Below, one piece after another: positions 23,380 through 33,341 of a DNA stretch of 64,000 nucleotides. Under the pieces are notes generated by a model, which had not been told where the DNA came from, made no database searches, and saw only the letters and a program-made list of their open reading frames with translations. This DNA is from Laburnicola sp. R22_1. Its lineage: Eukaryota > Ascomycota > Dothideomycetes > Pleosporales > Didymosphaeriaceae. Each line of letters begins with the position of its first letter. Positions within the stretch are counted from its first letter, which is position 1. The translations under genes and the position numbers were made by a program. Location: NCBI GenBank assembly GCA_014281115.1, contig JACONQ010000004.1, positions 186,001 to 250,000 on the forward strand. The letters are read 5' to 3'.

Positions 23380-26303
23380 ATGGACGATCTCGCCGGCCTC
23401 GACTGGTCCGCGCCCCCCAAACAACAATCGAGCACGCCGACCGCCTTGCCTCCATTCCGCCAGAGCCCCGCGCCCCAGCTCTCCGGCCGCTCCACGCCTC
23501 TCTCTGCACAGCAATCGGGTGCTGGCGCCGCCCTTGCTGGGAGTCGAACGTTCAAAGCGCCCTCCAAGCCCGCAACGCCTGCCAATGACAGCTTCGCCGG
23601 CCTCGTCTCGATAAATAGCTCCAAATCCGGAACGAGCAACCTGTCTCTCCAGGAGCGGCAGAAGCAGCTGCAGGAGGAGAAACAGCGCGAGGAGGCAAAG
23701 CGGCGCCAGCAGTATGATGCCCATTTCGGCGGGTCAGATTCCAAGTTCTGGGATACTCTGGGGAGTGGAAAGAGCACGCCTGAGCCCGCAGCTGCTGGGC
23801 TTCCGCGCTCAACGTCGAATGGCCCCGGTAGACAGGCCCTCTCACAGGCCATAAACCGGCCGTTTGCAGGCTTAGATACCACTTCCAACCGTCCTGTACC
23901 ATCTCCCCCCCTGGACGATGACCTCCTTTCCGCCTTCAATTCCAGCGCCCCCGTCGATGCCTCCAGCCACTTCCCTCCTCCGGCTTTCGATAGCGGTCGC
24001 AGCACGCCAGCAAGTGGCACGCTTAGCTCGACAAGACATACTCCAGCGCCACAAGTCTCGAATAATCCTTTTGTAAATGACGATGATGATGATATGTTCG
24101 GCCTCAATCAGCTAGCACAGAAGACGGCAAACCAACCTCCACCTGCGTCGGCGCCTTCCGACGGAGACGATGATATACTAGGGCTACTAAGTAAACCGGT
24201 TTCCGAATTCCAGACAAAGCCTGTAGCAAAACCTACGATAAATGACGAGCCTACAGCTCAGCGACGGCCGAGTCCGAGTGCAGCTAGTCCGCACGACAAA
24301 GCCGTTGCTGAACTTGTTGACATGGGTTTTCCAGCGGAAAAGTCTGCTATTGCTCTCGCAACTACCGAATCGGGTCTTGACGTGCAGGTGGCGGTTGGAT
24401 GGCTGTTGAACCAAGCGCATGCCGAAGCCAAGCAGAAAACCCAGGGACGCAGCCAGGACAGGGTACGTCGTAACCTGGATGAGTTTGATGAGCGTCCAAG
24501 ACGTGGAAATTCCAGACCAAGCGCACGTGAGTCCAGTGCTGGCGGTTCTACCCCAGCTTGGATACATGACGAAGAAGGCAGAAGTCGATCTGGTCAGCGG
24601 AAGACCGAGGGGCAACCGCAAGAGAAGGATGTTTCACAATATGCATCAGAGATAAGCAGCACTTTTTTGAAGTCAGCAAATTCACTCTGGAAGACAAGCC
24701 AGAAAAAAGTGCAAAGAGCGGTTTCGGACTTCCAGCAAGACGGCGATCCCAGCGTGCCCAAGTGGATGAGAGATAGCTCGAGTGTTACGTCTACAGGTCA
24801 ATCTCGTGCAAAAGCACCATCTACAAATGTTACGGATGAAGCAATGATGTTAGAAGCTGGAGGGAAACCTAACAGGCCACCACGCCCTTCCGCAACGCGA
24901 CACGATCTCGATCCACTTCCTGTACGACCAAGGCGTGAGCAACCCGACGTCCGACATGAAGATCGCAATGGCAACCCTAACCGCATGTCATCTCAATCCC
25001 CATCCTTACGACAACAACCACAAGGGGTGGACAAGCGCCCTGCTTCAAAACTGACCCGCCAAGAACTCGAAGAGCAAAGCGCACAAGCCTATGTCAGCCC
25101 TTCAAGGCGAAAGAAAACTACGCCACAGCCGGATCTATTCTCTTCAGAGCAGCCTGCTGACTCACCATCGGCTTCCAGACAAGCCACGCTAGCACAATCG
25201 AATAATCCTTTCTTACAAGCGACATCGGCTGCTAAACCCAAGAGTCCGGCCAACAGAAGCCCTGCCGTTACGCCTCCACCACCAAGACCAAAAGCCCCAC
25301 CCCGTCAGATTCCACCAGCATCGTCTTCGGCTCTCAATTCTTCAGCTTCCTACCGACAGAAGGGGTCTGAAGCGTTCAAACGTGGCGATTATTCGGCTGC
25401 CCACACCGCCTACTCTACAGCTCTTGGTCCACTTCCCCAGAATCATCCAGTAACGATCATTGTTCTGTGCAACCGTGCAGTTACCAACATCAAAGTGGGT
25501 GATCCCAAAGCTGCAGTATCTGACGCAGATGCTGCGCTCGCCATCATAGGCGTTTCTAAAGGAGAAGGCGAGAAGATCATTCTTGGCGGCACTGAAAGTG
25601 ACAAGGATATGAAGGAATTCTATGGTAAAGCGCTGATGCGGAAGGCTGAGGCGCTTGAACATATGGAGAAGTGGACCGATGCTGGAAAAGTGTGGAGAGA
25701 GGCAGTAGAGGCAGGAGTAGGGGGCTCAATAAGCATCCAGGGACGCAATCGATGCGACAAAGCTGCGGGTGGTGGTGTCCAAGCTTCGGCGCCTGCAGCG
25801 GCTAAACGACCACCTGCACGAAACCCGCCGGCGCCGAAACCTTCCGCCATGTCGGATCTGGGAGGCGGTGCGGCTAAAGAATCCGAAGCAGTTAAAAAGT
25901 TGAAAGCCGCGAATGCTGCGGCCGAAAAGGCGGATGATGAGAAGTTTGCCCTCTCGGATCAGGTTGATGCTAGGCTTATCGAATGGAAGGGCACGAAAGC
26001 AGACAACTTGCGTGCCCTGCTTGGTTCGCTCAACAAGGTACTATGGCCCGAGGCGGGATGGAAAAAGGTCAACATGGGTGACTTAGTCATGCCAAACAAG
26101 GTCAAGATCATATACATGAAGGCCATCGCGAAGGTGCACCCTGACAAGGTAAGCAATCGCCTAGCTGGGCTGGCAACATGGACACGATCTAACACGTACA
26201 GATATCTCAATCTGCCACCATTGAGCAGAAGATGATTAGCGCCGCAGTCTTCGCTACGCTGAACGAAGCTTGGGACAAGTTCAAGACAGAGAACGGGCTG
26301 TAA
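23380..26303 (+). CDS. SWA2: Auxilin/Swa2-like UBA-TPR-J protein (956 aa)
   Basis: Two exons, 23380-26148 and 26202-26303; the 53-nt intron falls directly after HPDK of the J domain. Domains in order: long disordered N-terminus with clathrin/adaptor-type peptides (NNPF, later DLF); UBA domain at about 304-350 (AVAELVDMGFPAEKSAIALA, VAVGWLLNQ); a second disordered stretch; TPR repeats at about 655-785 (GSEAFKRGDYSAAHTAYSTAL, LCNRAVTNIKVGD); and a C-terminal J domain with HPD at residues 920-922. The last exon supplies ISQSATIEQKMI and LNEAWDKFKTENGL. This architecture is that of yeast Swa2/auxilin, which recruits Hsc70 to strip clathrin from vesicles. At 956 aa it is longer than Swa2 (668 aa) through its disordered linkers. 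Confidence 0.93.
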
Positions 26304-26974
26304 CACTCCCCACTGAATTAGACCGGGCCGGATAGCATGGTTCTTTGGGCAGGCTGTCTGGCCCGCACCAATCATAGATTTGCATGAAATGATGTGATGA
26401 CGCTCATTCAGTAATCCACTCTTTTCCACCGTATTGAAGATCTTCGTCGTGTTAAGATTCTAACCAAGGTCGAGTCCGCACCATACACAGAGAGGAGTAC
26501 CACCTTGTTGTATGTGACCAGAAAAAGCACACCACATTGACCCCCTTCATGTGGCTAGCGTCGCACGCGTACCTGCAGACTGCCACCATCCTTGTCGGTT
26601 CCCCAGATCTTGGCATTACCTAACATTTCCAACTTTTCGCTTCGAACGCAGAGGTTCGCACTTTGCGCGACAGATCGATCATACAGTATTGACTAACCGC
26701 GACCCTTCCCATCATTTGGTATACATCTCATGATTCCGTAATACTGGCAGCACTCACTGGACTCGCGTACCCACATGGATGGTTTCCGGGCCTTCGAAAA
26801 TCATCGCCATTAGGAGCATACCTTTGTTGAATGCACAAATACATTGCGGGAGCATCCGTGGAATCTAACGCATACGAAGTGCGGTCAGCGGGGTTGCTCA
26901 CGTTCCGTCTTGTTCGTCAAGAGGAGGGAAAGACAATAAGAGTTAGAACGGGAAGGCGTACGTCATAGAGAGAA
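26304..26974. other. Intergenic region
   Basis: Between the auxilin-like gene and the PQ-loop gene, both on the plus strand. No domain-bearing frame. It should hold the terminator of the first and promoter of the second. Confidence 0.4.
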
Positions 26975-28205
26975 ATGTTTCCTCCGGCGCAGGGCTTACG
27001 GCTCGATATTGATGCGGTCAGTCAGATCTGCGGATCTGTTTCGATTGCGTGTTGGATAGGTATGTGTCGCTATTTTGCTGTGAGCGGAAAGTAGAAATGA
27101 CAGGGGTCTTCGTACCCTTCGTACCCTGTGTCGAAGGAAGCCCGGATTTTCTAACCAGTGCACAGTCGTCTTCTCGCCGCAGATCGTTGAAAATTGGAAA
27201 AGAAGCTCAGCAGAGGGCTTGTCTGTAGTATTCATCACGGTGTGGCTTCTGGGGGACTTTTTCAACATCTTTGGCGCGGTGCTCCAAGGCGTCCTACCCA
27301 CCATGATTATCCTAGCTGTATACTACACGCTGGCGGACATTGTGCTCCTGGGCCAATACTTCTGGTACGAAGGCTTCCGACTCACCGACAAAGTCGATTC
27401 CACCTCGGCCTCGGAATCAGAAGAGGAAGGCTCCACGCCCACAGAGCAGTCTCCACTCCTCTCGGATGCGAGGACGACAAGGCCGGTGCAAAACGGATCG
27501 GGAAACGGGTTCCATACACCACCCCGGATCTCAGACATTGATAGACGCGGCTCGGCCCACTCGCACACCTCGTTCCGCGAGCGGTTCCTCTCGGTCGACA
27601 GCCGGCATCTCTCGCCCGTTACACCCCTCCACGAACCGCACAAAACACCCCCCAGACCCCAAGCCCCGCAGTCGACGCTGCAAACCGTGCTCTTCAACCT
27701 GGGCATCATCGTCCTCGTCTGCGCATCCGGCGTCTTCGGCTGGTACCTGTCGGCCACGCGCTCCCGCGCCAGCACCCCGGACGACGACGACGCACCGCCC
27801 ACCCCGTCCCCCTCTACCCTCCACTTCAACCTCCTCGGCCAAATCTTCGGCTACATCTGCGCGCTGCTGTACCTGGGCTCCCGCGTGCCCCAGCTGCTGC
27901 TCAACTACCGCCGCAAATCCACCGATGGCATCTCCATGCTCTTCTTCCTCTTCGCCTGCATCGGCAATCTGACGTACGTGCTCAGCATCTTGGCGTACAG
28001 TCCTGTGTGCGCGGCACGGGGCCGGTGTGGGGACGGGGAGGCGGCGGGGCTGTATTGGCGCTATGTCGCTGTGAATGCGAGTTGGTTGGCGGGCAGCTTT
28101 GGGACCTTGTGTCTGGATGCGGGGGTGTTTGTGCAGTATTTTTTGTATCGGGGGGACGAGGAGAGTGATGAGGAGAGTGATGAGGAGGCCGAGGTTACTG
28201 GGTAG
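26975..28205 (+). CDS. PQ-loop vacuolar amino-acid transporter, Ypq-like (374 aa)
   Basis: Two exons, 26975-27059 and 27166-28205, with a 106-nt intron. Exon 1 gives MFPPAQGLRLDIDAV and CGSVSIACWI. Exon 2 opens VVFSPQIVENWKRSSAEGLS, so the first PQ motif is rebuilt only by this splice. The second PQ repeat is at LGSRVPQLLLNYRRKSTDGI. About seven hydrophobic segments can be seen, with a long acidic/Ser-rich loop between the two repeats and an acidic DEESDEE tail. Family knowledge: Ypq1-3/Stm1 proteins of the vacuole membrane move basic amino acids and are PQLC2 relatives. The loop holds an EQSPLL segment, a possible dileucine-type vacuolar sorting signal (inference). Confidence 0.92.
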
Positions 28206-28792
28206 GCAGATGGGCGTGTTTGGCTGGAGGTGATGGGTGGTTCGTTAGGCCGGTTGGGGATAACATGATGACCACCGCCATGAAAGAATCCGTGTCCGAT
28301 GCATGCTAAGATGCTCCCAAAGTCAATACAGCTGCCTCTATAAACTAGATAGAGTTTGATTACTAGAAATACGTCTATATGCTTTATTTGTATCAGGAGT
28401 TACTTCTAGCTATGTTAACTAAACTATAAGTATAGTTTGTATCCTGTATTGTTGGCTGTCTGTGGTCTTGGCATTGGACACGAATTATTTCATGGGGGGT
28501 GGGGTGGGAAGTGCATTTTGTACATACGCTAGATTTGACATCGACGAGTGAGGATTTTTTCGAGAAAGATGCAAACAAACGGGTAAGACACGTAACAGGC
28601 AGTACCAACGTAGTGCAAACATCACGTTGAAGCCTCAATATGCGCACAATAAAAGGATGAGTGCGTATTATCCCTGGTGAAAGGGAATACAAAAGCAGTT
28701 AGAAGTTCAAATTGGTATCGTAACGGCGACGATTCTACCTATCGATGATAATAACGCCTTGGCTGCCGCCTGATGGGATGAGCATTGCTCGG

Positions 28793-28813
28793 TGATGATG
28801 ATGATGATGATGA
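28793..28813. repeat. (TGA)n microsatellite
   Basis: Seven uninterrupted trinucleotide copies in non-coding DNA between two convergent genes. Confidence 0.9.
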
Positions 28814-28970
28814 CCCCAATGCCTTAACGCCGGTCCGTGCTCATGCTCGTTCGTTCAATTGAGAAGATGATGGAATGGATGGTCGCCCAGGTAAATGGTA
28901 AATGGTGCGTGCGTGTTTGTGCCAGCGCTGTGTACCGGACAACAGGACGACGTACGCGAAGTGAAGTGAA

Positions 28971-28991
28971 GAGAGGAGAGGAGAGGAGAGG
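28971..28991. repeat. (GAGAG)n microsatellite
   Basis: About four copies of a purine-only pentamer just beyond the stop codon of the small conserved minus-strand gene, hence probably in its 3' UTR. Confidence 0.85.
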
Positions 28992-29001
28992 ACACGCGCG
29001 A

Positions 29002-29303
29002 CTATGGGGTCGGCGAGCTGACGGAGCCGAGGAAGCCGCTGGGTGATTCGGCTGCGACGCCCTGGGATCGTCGTCGCGCGGAGTTGGTGGCGGTGCTCAG
29101 TTGCTTCTTGGTGTGCTCGTGCATGATTCTGGCGACACGTTAGTGTGCCGTTCGAAGGCTGGGGTAATAGCGAAGGCGACGTACCGAGCGTAGACGGACA
29201 TGGCCTCGGCAGGGTCGGTCATGTTGAAGTCGTGCGCGAATTCGTGTTGGGCGCCCATGGGCTCGGAGAAGTTTTCGGTAACGTAGACGTCCGAGTCAGA
29301 CAT
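29002..29303 (-). CDS. Small conserved fungal protein (81 aa), two exons
   Basis: Exons 29185-29303 and 29002-29128 with a 56-nt intron (GTACGT...GCCAG) splitting an Arg codon. The joined protein starts MSDSDVYVTENFSEPMG, continues HDFNMTDPAEAMSVYAR and IMHEHTKKQL, then a Ser/Arg-rich tail ending SSPTP. It looks like a short conserved fungal protein I have seen only as uncharacterised: an acidic helix-forming N-terminus, no signal peptide, no membrane segment. The clean splice, conserved-looking exon 1 and a TATATA about 125 bp upstream support expression. Its function is unknown. A MITE sits about 180 bp upstream of its ATG. Confidence 0.78.
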
Positions 29304-29426
29304 GGTGTGGATGGGGAGGAGGATGCGATCGGGGGAAACGCGAGGCGGCGAGATGGATCTAGGTTCCTGGTGCAAAGTGGGTGGGAGTGTTGCGTAGCGA
29401 GGGCGTGGTGGGCGGGCAACGGCTTC

Positions 29427-29432
29427 TATATA
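29427..29432 (-). promoter_or_regulatory. Probable TATA box of the small 81-aa gene
   Basis: TATATA about 124 bp upstream of the minus-strand ATG at 29303 and about 50 bp from the MITE edge. Placement suits a core promoter; no experimental support. Confidence 0.4.
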
Positions 29433-29480
29433 GCATTTGGCTCTGGTGCGCGATGGTTGTCCACCCGGTTTCCCGGGGGC

Positions 29481-29879
29481 CAGTGATGGGGGCGTTACTT
29501 ATTCGCTCTTTTGCCAAGCAATTCACTCACATTATTACTTTTTAGTAGCTATTTATAAAAGTTAATATATATTATAATACTTTTTATAGCTATAAGCTTA
29601 AATTATATAATAAAATTTAAAAAATAAAAATAATTAAAAAATAGAAAAGTTATTTAGAAAAGAAAATTTAAAAATAAGTAATTACTTACAACTTTTTTAA
29701 ATAATTTATATCTTGGCTATTTCTTAATATTTTTTAATACTTTTTTAATATTTTTATAGCTATTATCTAGACCTATATTATTAGAATTTTAGTTATTATG
29801 AATTCTATAAATTAGAAGGTAGAAAGGCCTTAGTAAGCAGGCTTGGCAAATGAGTAAATGAGTAACGCCCCCATCACTG
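29481..29879. mobile_element. hAT-type MITE, 399 bp, with 8-bp target duplication
   Basis: The element begins CAGTGATGGGGGCGTTACT and ends with its inverse. The terminal inverted repeats pair over about 39 bp (29481-29519 against 29841-29879) with four mismatches. It is flanked by an exact direct repeat, CCGGGGGC, at 29473-29480 and 29880-29887. An 8-bp duplication and CAGTG-type ends are the marks of the hAT superfamily. The inside is very A/T-rich and has no coding capacity, so this is a non-autonomous copy that needs a transposase from elsewhere. The exact duplication and well-kept ends suggest a fairly young insertion. Confidence 0.9.
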
Positions 29880-30690
29880 CCGGGGGCGTGCAGGTCAGCT
29901 AATCTGCAGGGTCCTTCTAGTTCCGCTCTGGCGCGGCCTCTTGGCGGTTGGCGGCGCGCTCCAGCCAGTCAGGTGGCGGCGAGCGGCGGACCCTGCCCCA
30001 CCAGTGACTGGGGTGTGACCACACTTGTCACCTGTGCTCCCTTTGCTCGCTTTGCTGACGTGCCTTGGCCCGTGCGCAGGGTCCAGCGGCCGACACGGTG
30101 AATGGCCAAAAGCCAAAGGATAGTGGCCGTGGCCGTGGTGTTGATGAGGCATGGCGCGCATGATGCAAGCCGGCCGCTCGCCGACGTCAATTCGCGGCAC
30201 AGGCCAGTCGCCGCGTCCTCCTGGCAGACCTGGCCCGCAGCGAGGCGGAAAGAAGGCGCCTCAGCTCCTGCCTTGCTGCTTCCGGCATGGAGCGGACGCC
30301 CTCTGCTCCTCTTGGAGCTTGCCCCTTTTGGGACGCACCGGTGTCGTAGCCATAAGCACACCATTGTCGCTCTGACGTTATCCCTTTGTATGGAAGTGTG
30401 CGATACGCACCGCACCGTAGCGTCGCCTTCACGCCGGTGCTCTTCCAGAGAGCAGCCTTGGAGGAGCTCTCGAAGAGCTCGCGAGGAACGAACATGGCCG
30501 CAACATCAACATCTCCCATACAGGGAACTCAGTCTAGAACTGCCTCGAATAGGACACTCTTCTTTAGCCCATCTCGATGCTCTGCTCTTTTTCGATTCCA
30601 CTTGCTCCAGTTCCCGCAGTTTCAGCTTCTTATCTGATCATCTCTTAACCGGTCCAGCGGTACCTTTTCCGTTTCGATATTCACTCCTAC

Positions 30691-31050
30691 AATGACGTAC
30701 CGTCACAGCGGCGGACGCTCCATTGGGCGTCGCCTCAACCTCTCCACTTTACCAACGCCCAGCACGTGGAAGCGTCCTCCACAGCTTTCCTCGCCGAGTC
30801 TAGGTATCCCAGTCCCGTCGTCGAAGTGCATACGTGTACGGCGTGCCGACGTCCGAATACAGAAATCTTAATCTTTTGGTCGCCAGTCTTCCACGCGACG
30901 TGGGACGATTCTTCAACAAGAGCTTTGGGATCAGCATTCGTCGAAGGATGCGCCCCATCAATGTGGTGTGGTGGTACAATAGAAGGTTGCCGACCAGATC
31001 ATCGGCTTCTGGACCCTCAAGCGTCACTTCATGCAGCTCGTGACAGATGA
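30691..31050 (+). CDS. Possible small gene, weakly supported
   Basis: A C/T-rich leader ends in a good ATG context (ACAATGACG) at 30691. The first frame (MTYRHSGGRSIGRRLNL) can be spliced at GTATCC (30781 or so) to an ACAG acceptor 59 nt later and then reads to a stop at 31048-31050. However, the neighbouring frame over the same DNA (LLVASLPRDVGRFFNKSFG) looks more protein-like, and no splice I tried connects it to this start. I recognise no family. It may be a decayed or wrongly modelled gene. Confidence 0.25.
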   Translation, partial: NDVPSQRRTLHWASPQPLHFTNAQHVEASSTAFLAESRYPSPVVEVHTCTACRRPNTEILIFWSPVFHATWDDSSTRALGSAFVEGCAPSMWCGGTIEGCRPDHRLLDPQASLHAARDR

Positions 31051-31618
31051 AGAGAACGCTCACACCATCGATGGCAGACTTCTACAAAACCCCTGTTACA
31101 ATATGGTTCCCTGCATACACTATGGCGTTGCAGATCCCCGGCTAGAGACAGACTACCTATCCATCGGTGCATGTATCCTCCGACCACTTCTGCCGCTAAA
31201 TGACGTTGGCTCTTCTCTCGAGCGACACATGTGCGCTTCCCTGATCCTTTCGGGATTCGGGTATTAAACTCTCAGACTAGGTGAGATGGTGTACCTGACA
31301 TATCCGACTACAATCCACAACAGCTGATGCAATGTTGTGGTGTCATTCCAACTAACTGGCTTACGTCACAGCGAGCAGACGTGGCTGCTGAGTGTCATTC
31401 GCAGCAGCATCTCCTTCCTCTGGGTTATCAGCTCGTCATCTCACGTCTTCAACGGTTTCCAAGTTAGGCTAGACCTGGCTCAAAGCTCGACTGCAGAACA
31501 AGCAAATATGCAGGTATCGATAGTCGCTACACAAGTATTACAAGAAGCTAACAGATTCCTCAGGACCACCCCCTTCCTATGCCTCCACCAATCCACTAAT
31601 CGCGAGAGAGAGCGAGAA

Positions 31619-32680
31619 TTAGCACGCAGAAATATGGTTGAAGTACCACAGATGCGCAGCGATGTCGGTCCCTGCGCTGTTTCCATCCGCACTCACTTTC
31701 ACGTCCTGTATCGTGACATCGACGAGGTTCCCCGACGTGATGAGATATTCCGGCTGGACATGGGCATACTCCATAAGGATGGGAATACTCGGCGGTAGCG
31801 ACGGCACAATGTCTTCTTTATGGACGACGCGGAAGGCCTGCCCCTTATCCGTCTTGCTCAAGTACGTCGCCCACGCCTTGTTGCCCGACTTGGGCGCTCC
31901 ATACGTGTACAAATCCACGGGGATATCTATGCGGCGCAGTGCGGCGGCACCGATGGTCGCCAACGCCCCGCCGAGGCTGTGGCCCGTGATGACGAGGTGA
32001 AAGTCTGGGAATTCGGCCATGGCAGCTTGCACGGATGCTAGAATGCCGGCTTGGACTTCGTTCCAGGCTTTGAGGAAGCCCCTGTGGGCTTTGCAGCCGG
32101 GGCAGAAGATGGGCACGTCTTCCATGTCGAATTGGAGGTTAGTGAGCCAGTTGTCGATGGAATTTGAGCCGCGGAAGGCGATGACGATGAGCTTGTTGGT
32201 TTGGTCGGTGCTGACGAAGCCGGTGGTGTCGGTGTCGAGGGAGCTGGGGGTGTAGGTTAGGGTGGTTGTGCTTCTGAGGTGGTAGAGATGGGTAGGTAGT
32301 TACTCTTCAAACTCGGCGAGCGTGTTGGTGTCGGCGGCTTGGACTCGGGCGCAGTTGTTCTCTTCGCAGGAGAGCTGTGTGCCGGTGCTGTTGCTGTTCG
32401 CGCGGCAGTAGGCGGCGGCGGAGTATTGAGAGAAGAAGGAGAGGTTGTCGAATATGGAGGGTGAGATGGTGGCGTCTACTCGAATGAAGGAATTAAGGTT
32501 AGAATCTAATCCGCCAATGGATGGGAATAATAGATGATGGATGGATGCATAGATAGAATGTGCAGATGAAGAGGAATCTAACTTACCTCTCCTAAGGACT
32601 TCCAGAGGCGCTGCGGAGGTATACCCGGTTAAGATGCTGAGTGCTAGTAGTGCTAGCGAGGTTGCTTTTGTGAATGCCAT
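31619..32680 (-). CDS. Secreted class 3 lipase (297 aa)
   Basis: Three exons: 32587-32680, 32304-32478 and 31619-32243. The 108-nt intron 1 and 60-nt intron 2 were chosen because splicing gives LAEFEDSLDTDTTGFVSTD, closely like fungal lipases of the Thermomyces lanuginosus type; a nearer acceptor would leave a 30-nt intron. A signal peptide is clear (about residues 1-23, ending TSAA). Catalytic triad: Ser179 in GHSLGG, Asp234 in KEDIVPSLPP and His287 in AHLWYF. FRGSNSIDNW supplies the oxyanion/lid region, and CPGC near 137-140 matches a conserved disulphide. It should hydrolyse triacylglycerols outside the cell. Length agrees with the family (about 290). Confidence 0.93.
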
Positions 32681-33206
32681 TTTTTTCCTCTCTATCAGAT
32701 TTACGCCCGTGACTGGAACGGGATCGGGATCAAGAGTGTTTTCTCTCTTTGTTGGCTGGCTGGTAAGGTGGATTGAAGTGAATTGGAGTGAATTGGTAGG
32801 ATACTGTCAAAGCATAACCAACCGGGAACGAACGAATGGATTGAATGAACGTGGGATGAATGAATGAATGAATGAATGTAACGACTGTAGCAAGCGAGCG
32901 AGTCTACGCTGGACTGGGTGGACACAGCAACGAATGGACTAGACGAAGGAACGAACGAACAGTCGACAGAAAGACAGACGGAGAAGTAAAACCAACGCTC
33001 GCGCGCGCGCTGACTTGGGCGCCATTGCGCTTTTCTTAAGCTGTCGGAATCCTAAGAGATGCATGGGGCATGGCATGTGGTATGTGGCACGGTGAAAGCA
33101 GCCAAAGTCCGACTCCGACGCGTCGAGTCGAGTCCGTAAGATCGGATGTGAGATGTGAGACGTGGTGAGGGTGGACAATCTCCGTAGCGAGGCGAGGCGA
33201 GGCGTA
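32681..33206. other. Lipase promoter region
   Basis: Between the lipase ATG and the left end of the pogo element. It holds a GAAT microsatellite and ACGA/CGCG repeats; no coding frame is supported. Confidence 0.45.
32855..32878. repeat. (GAAT)n microsatellite
   Basis: About six copies of a tetranucleotide in the lipase upstream region, roughly 180 bp before its ATG. Confidence 0.85.
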
Positions 33207-33240
33207 CCGTGTCCGTGCGCGTAATGCCCGCGCAACACCA
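33207..33240. repeat. Left terminal inverted repeat of pogo element
   Basis: Thirty-four bases from CCGTGTCC to CGCGCAACACCA. It matches the right end except that the right copy has 17 extra bases carrying a second CGTAATGCCCG. Confidence 0.88.
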
Positions 33241-33341
33241 GAAGCACTCTATCAGCGATCAGGCAATAGAACCACCCACAATCAATATTATCACGAGATT
33301 TTCTAGAGTAGCACTATATCGATGCTTGCGATCAATTTGCA

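Larger units (their letters stand above)
28206..29001. other. Convergent intergenic region
   Basis: Between the 3' ends of the PQ-loop gene and the small conserved gene. It holds a (TGA)n repeat and a (GAGAG)n repeat (listed separately). No gene is seen. Confidence 0.45.
29304..31618. other. Accessory intergenic region with MITE
   Basis: Contains the MITE and a weak gene candidate near 30691-31050 (both listed separately). Other frames (for example near 30102-30695) are GC-rich shadows with no domain signs. The part from 31050 to 31618 covers the 3' side of the lipase gene. Confidence 0.45.

Noticed and set aside
27100..27165. Tandem CTTCGTACC duplication read as an extra exon of the PQ-loop gene
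   Set aside because: Using it gives PF instead of PQ; splicing directly from 27059 to 27166 restores VVFSPQIVENW.
30102..30695. 197-codon plus-strand frame
   Set aside because: Arg/Ser/Leu-biased, no domain, and its end overlaps a promoter-like C/T tract.
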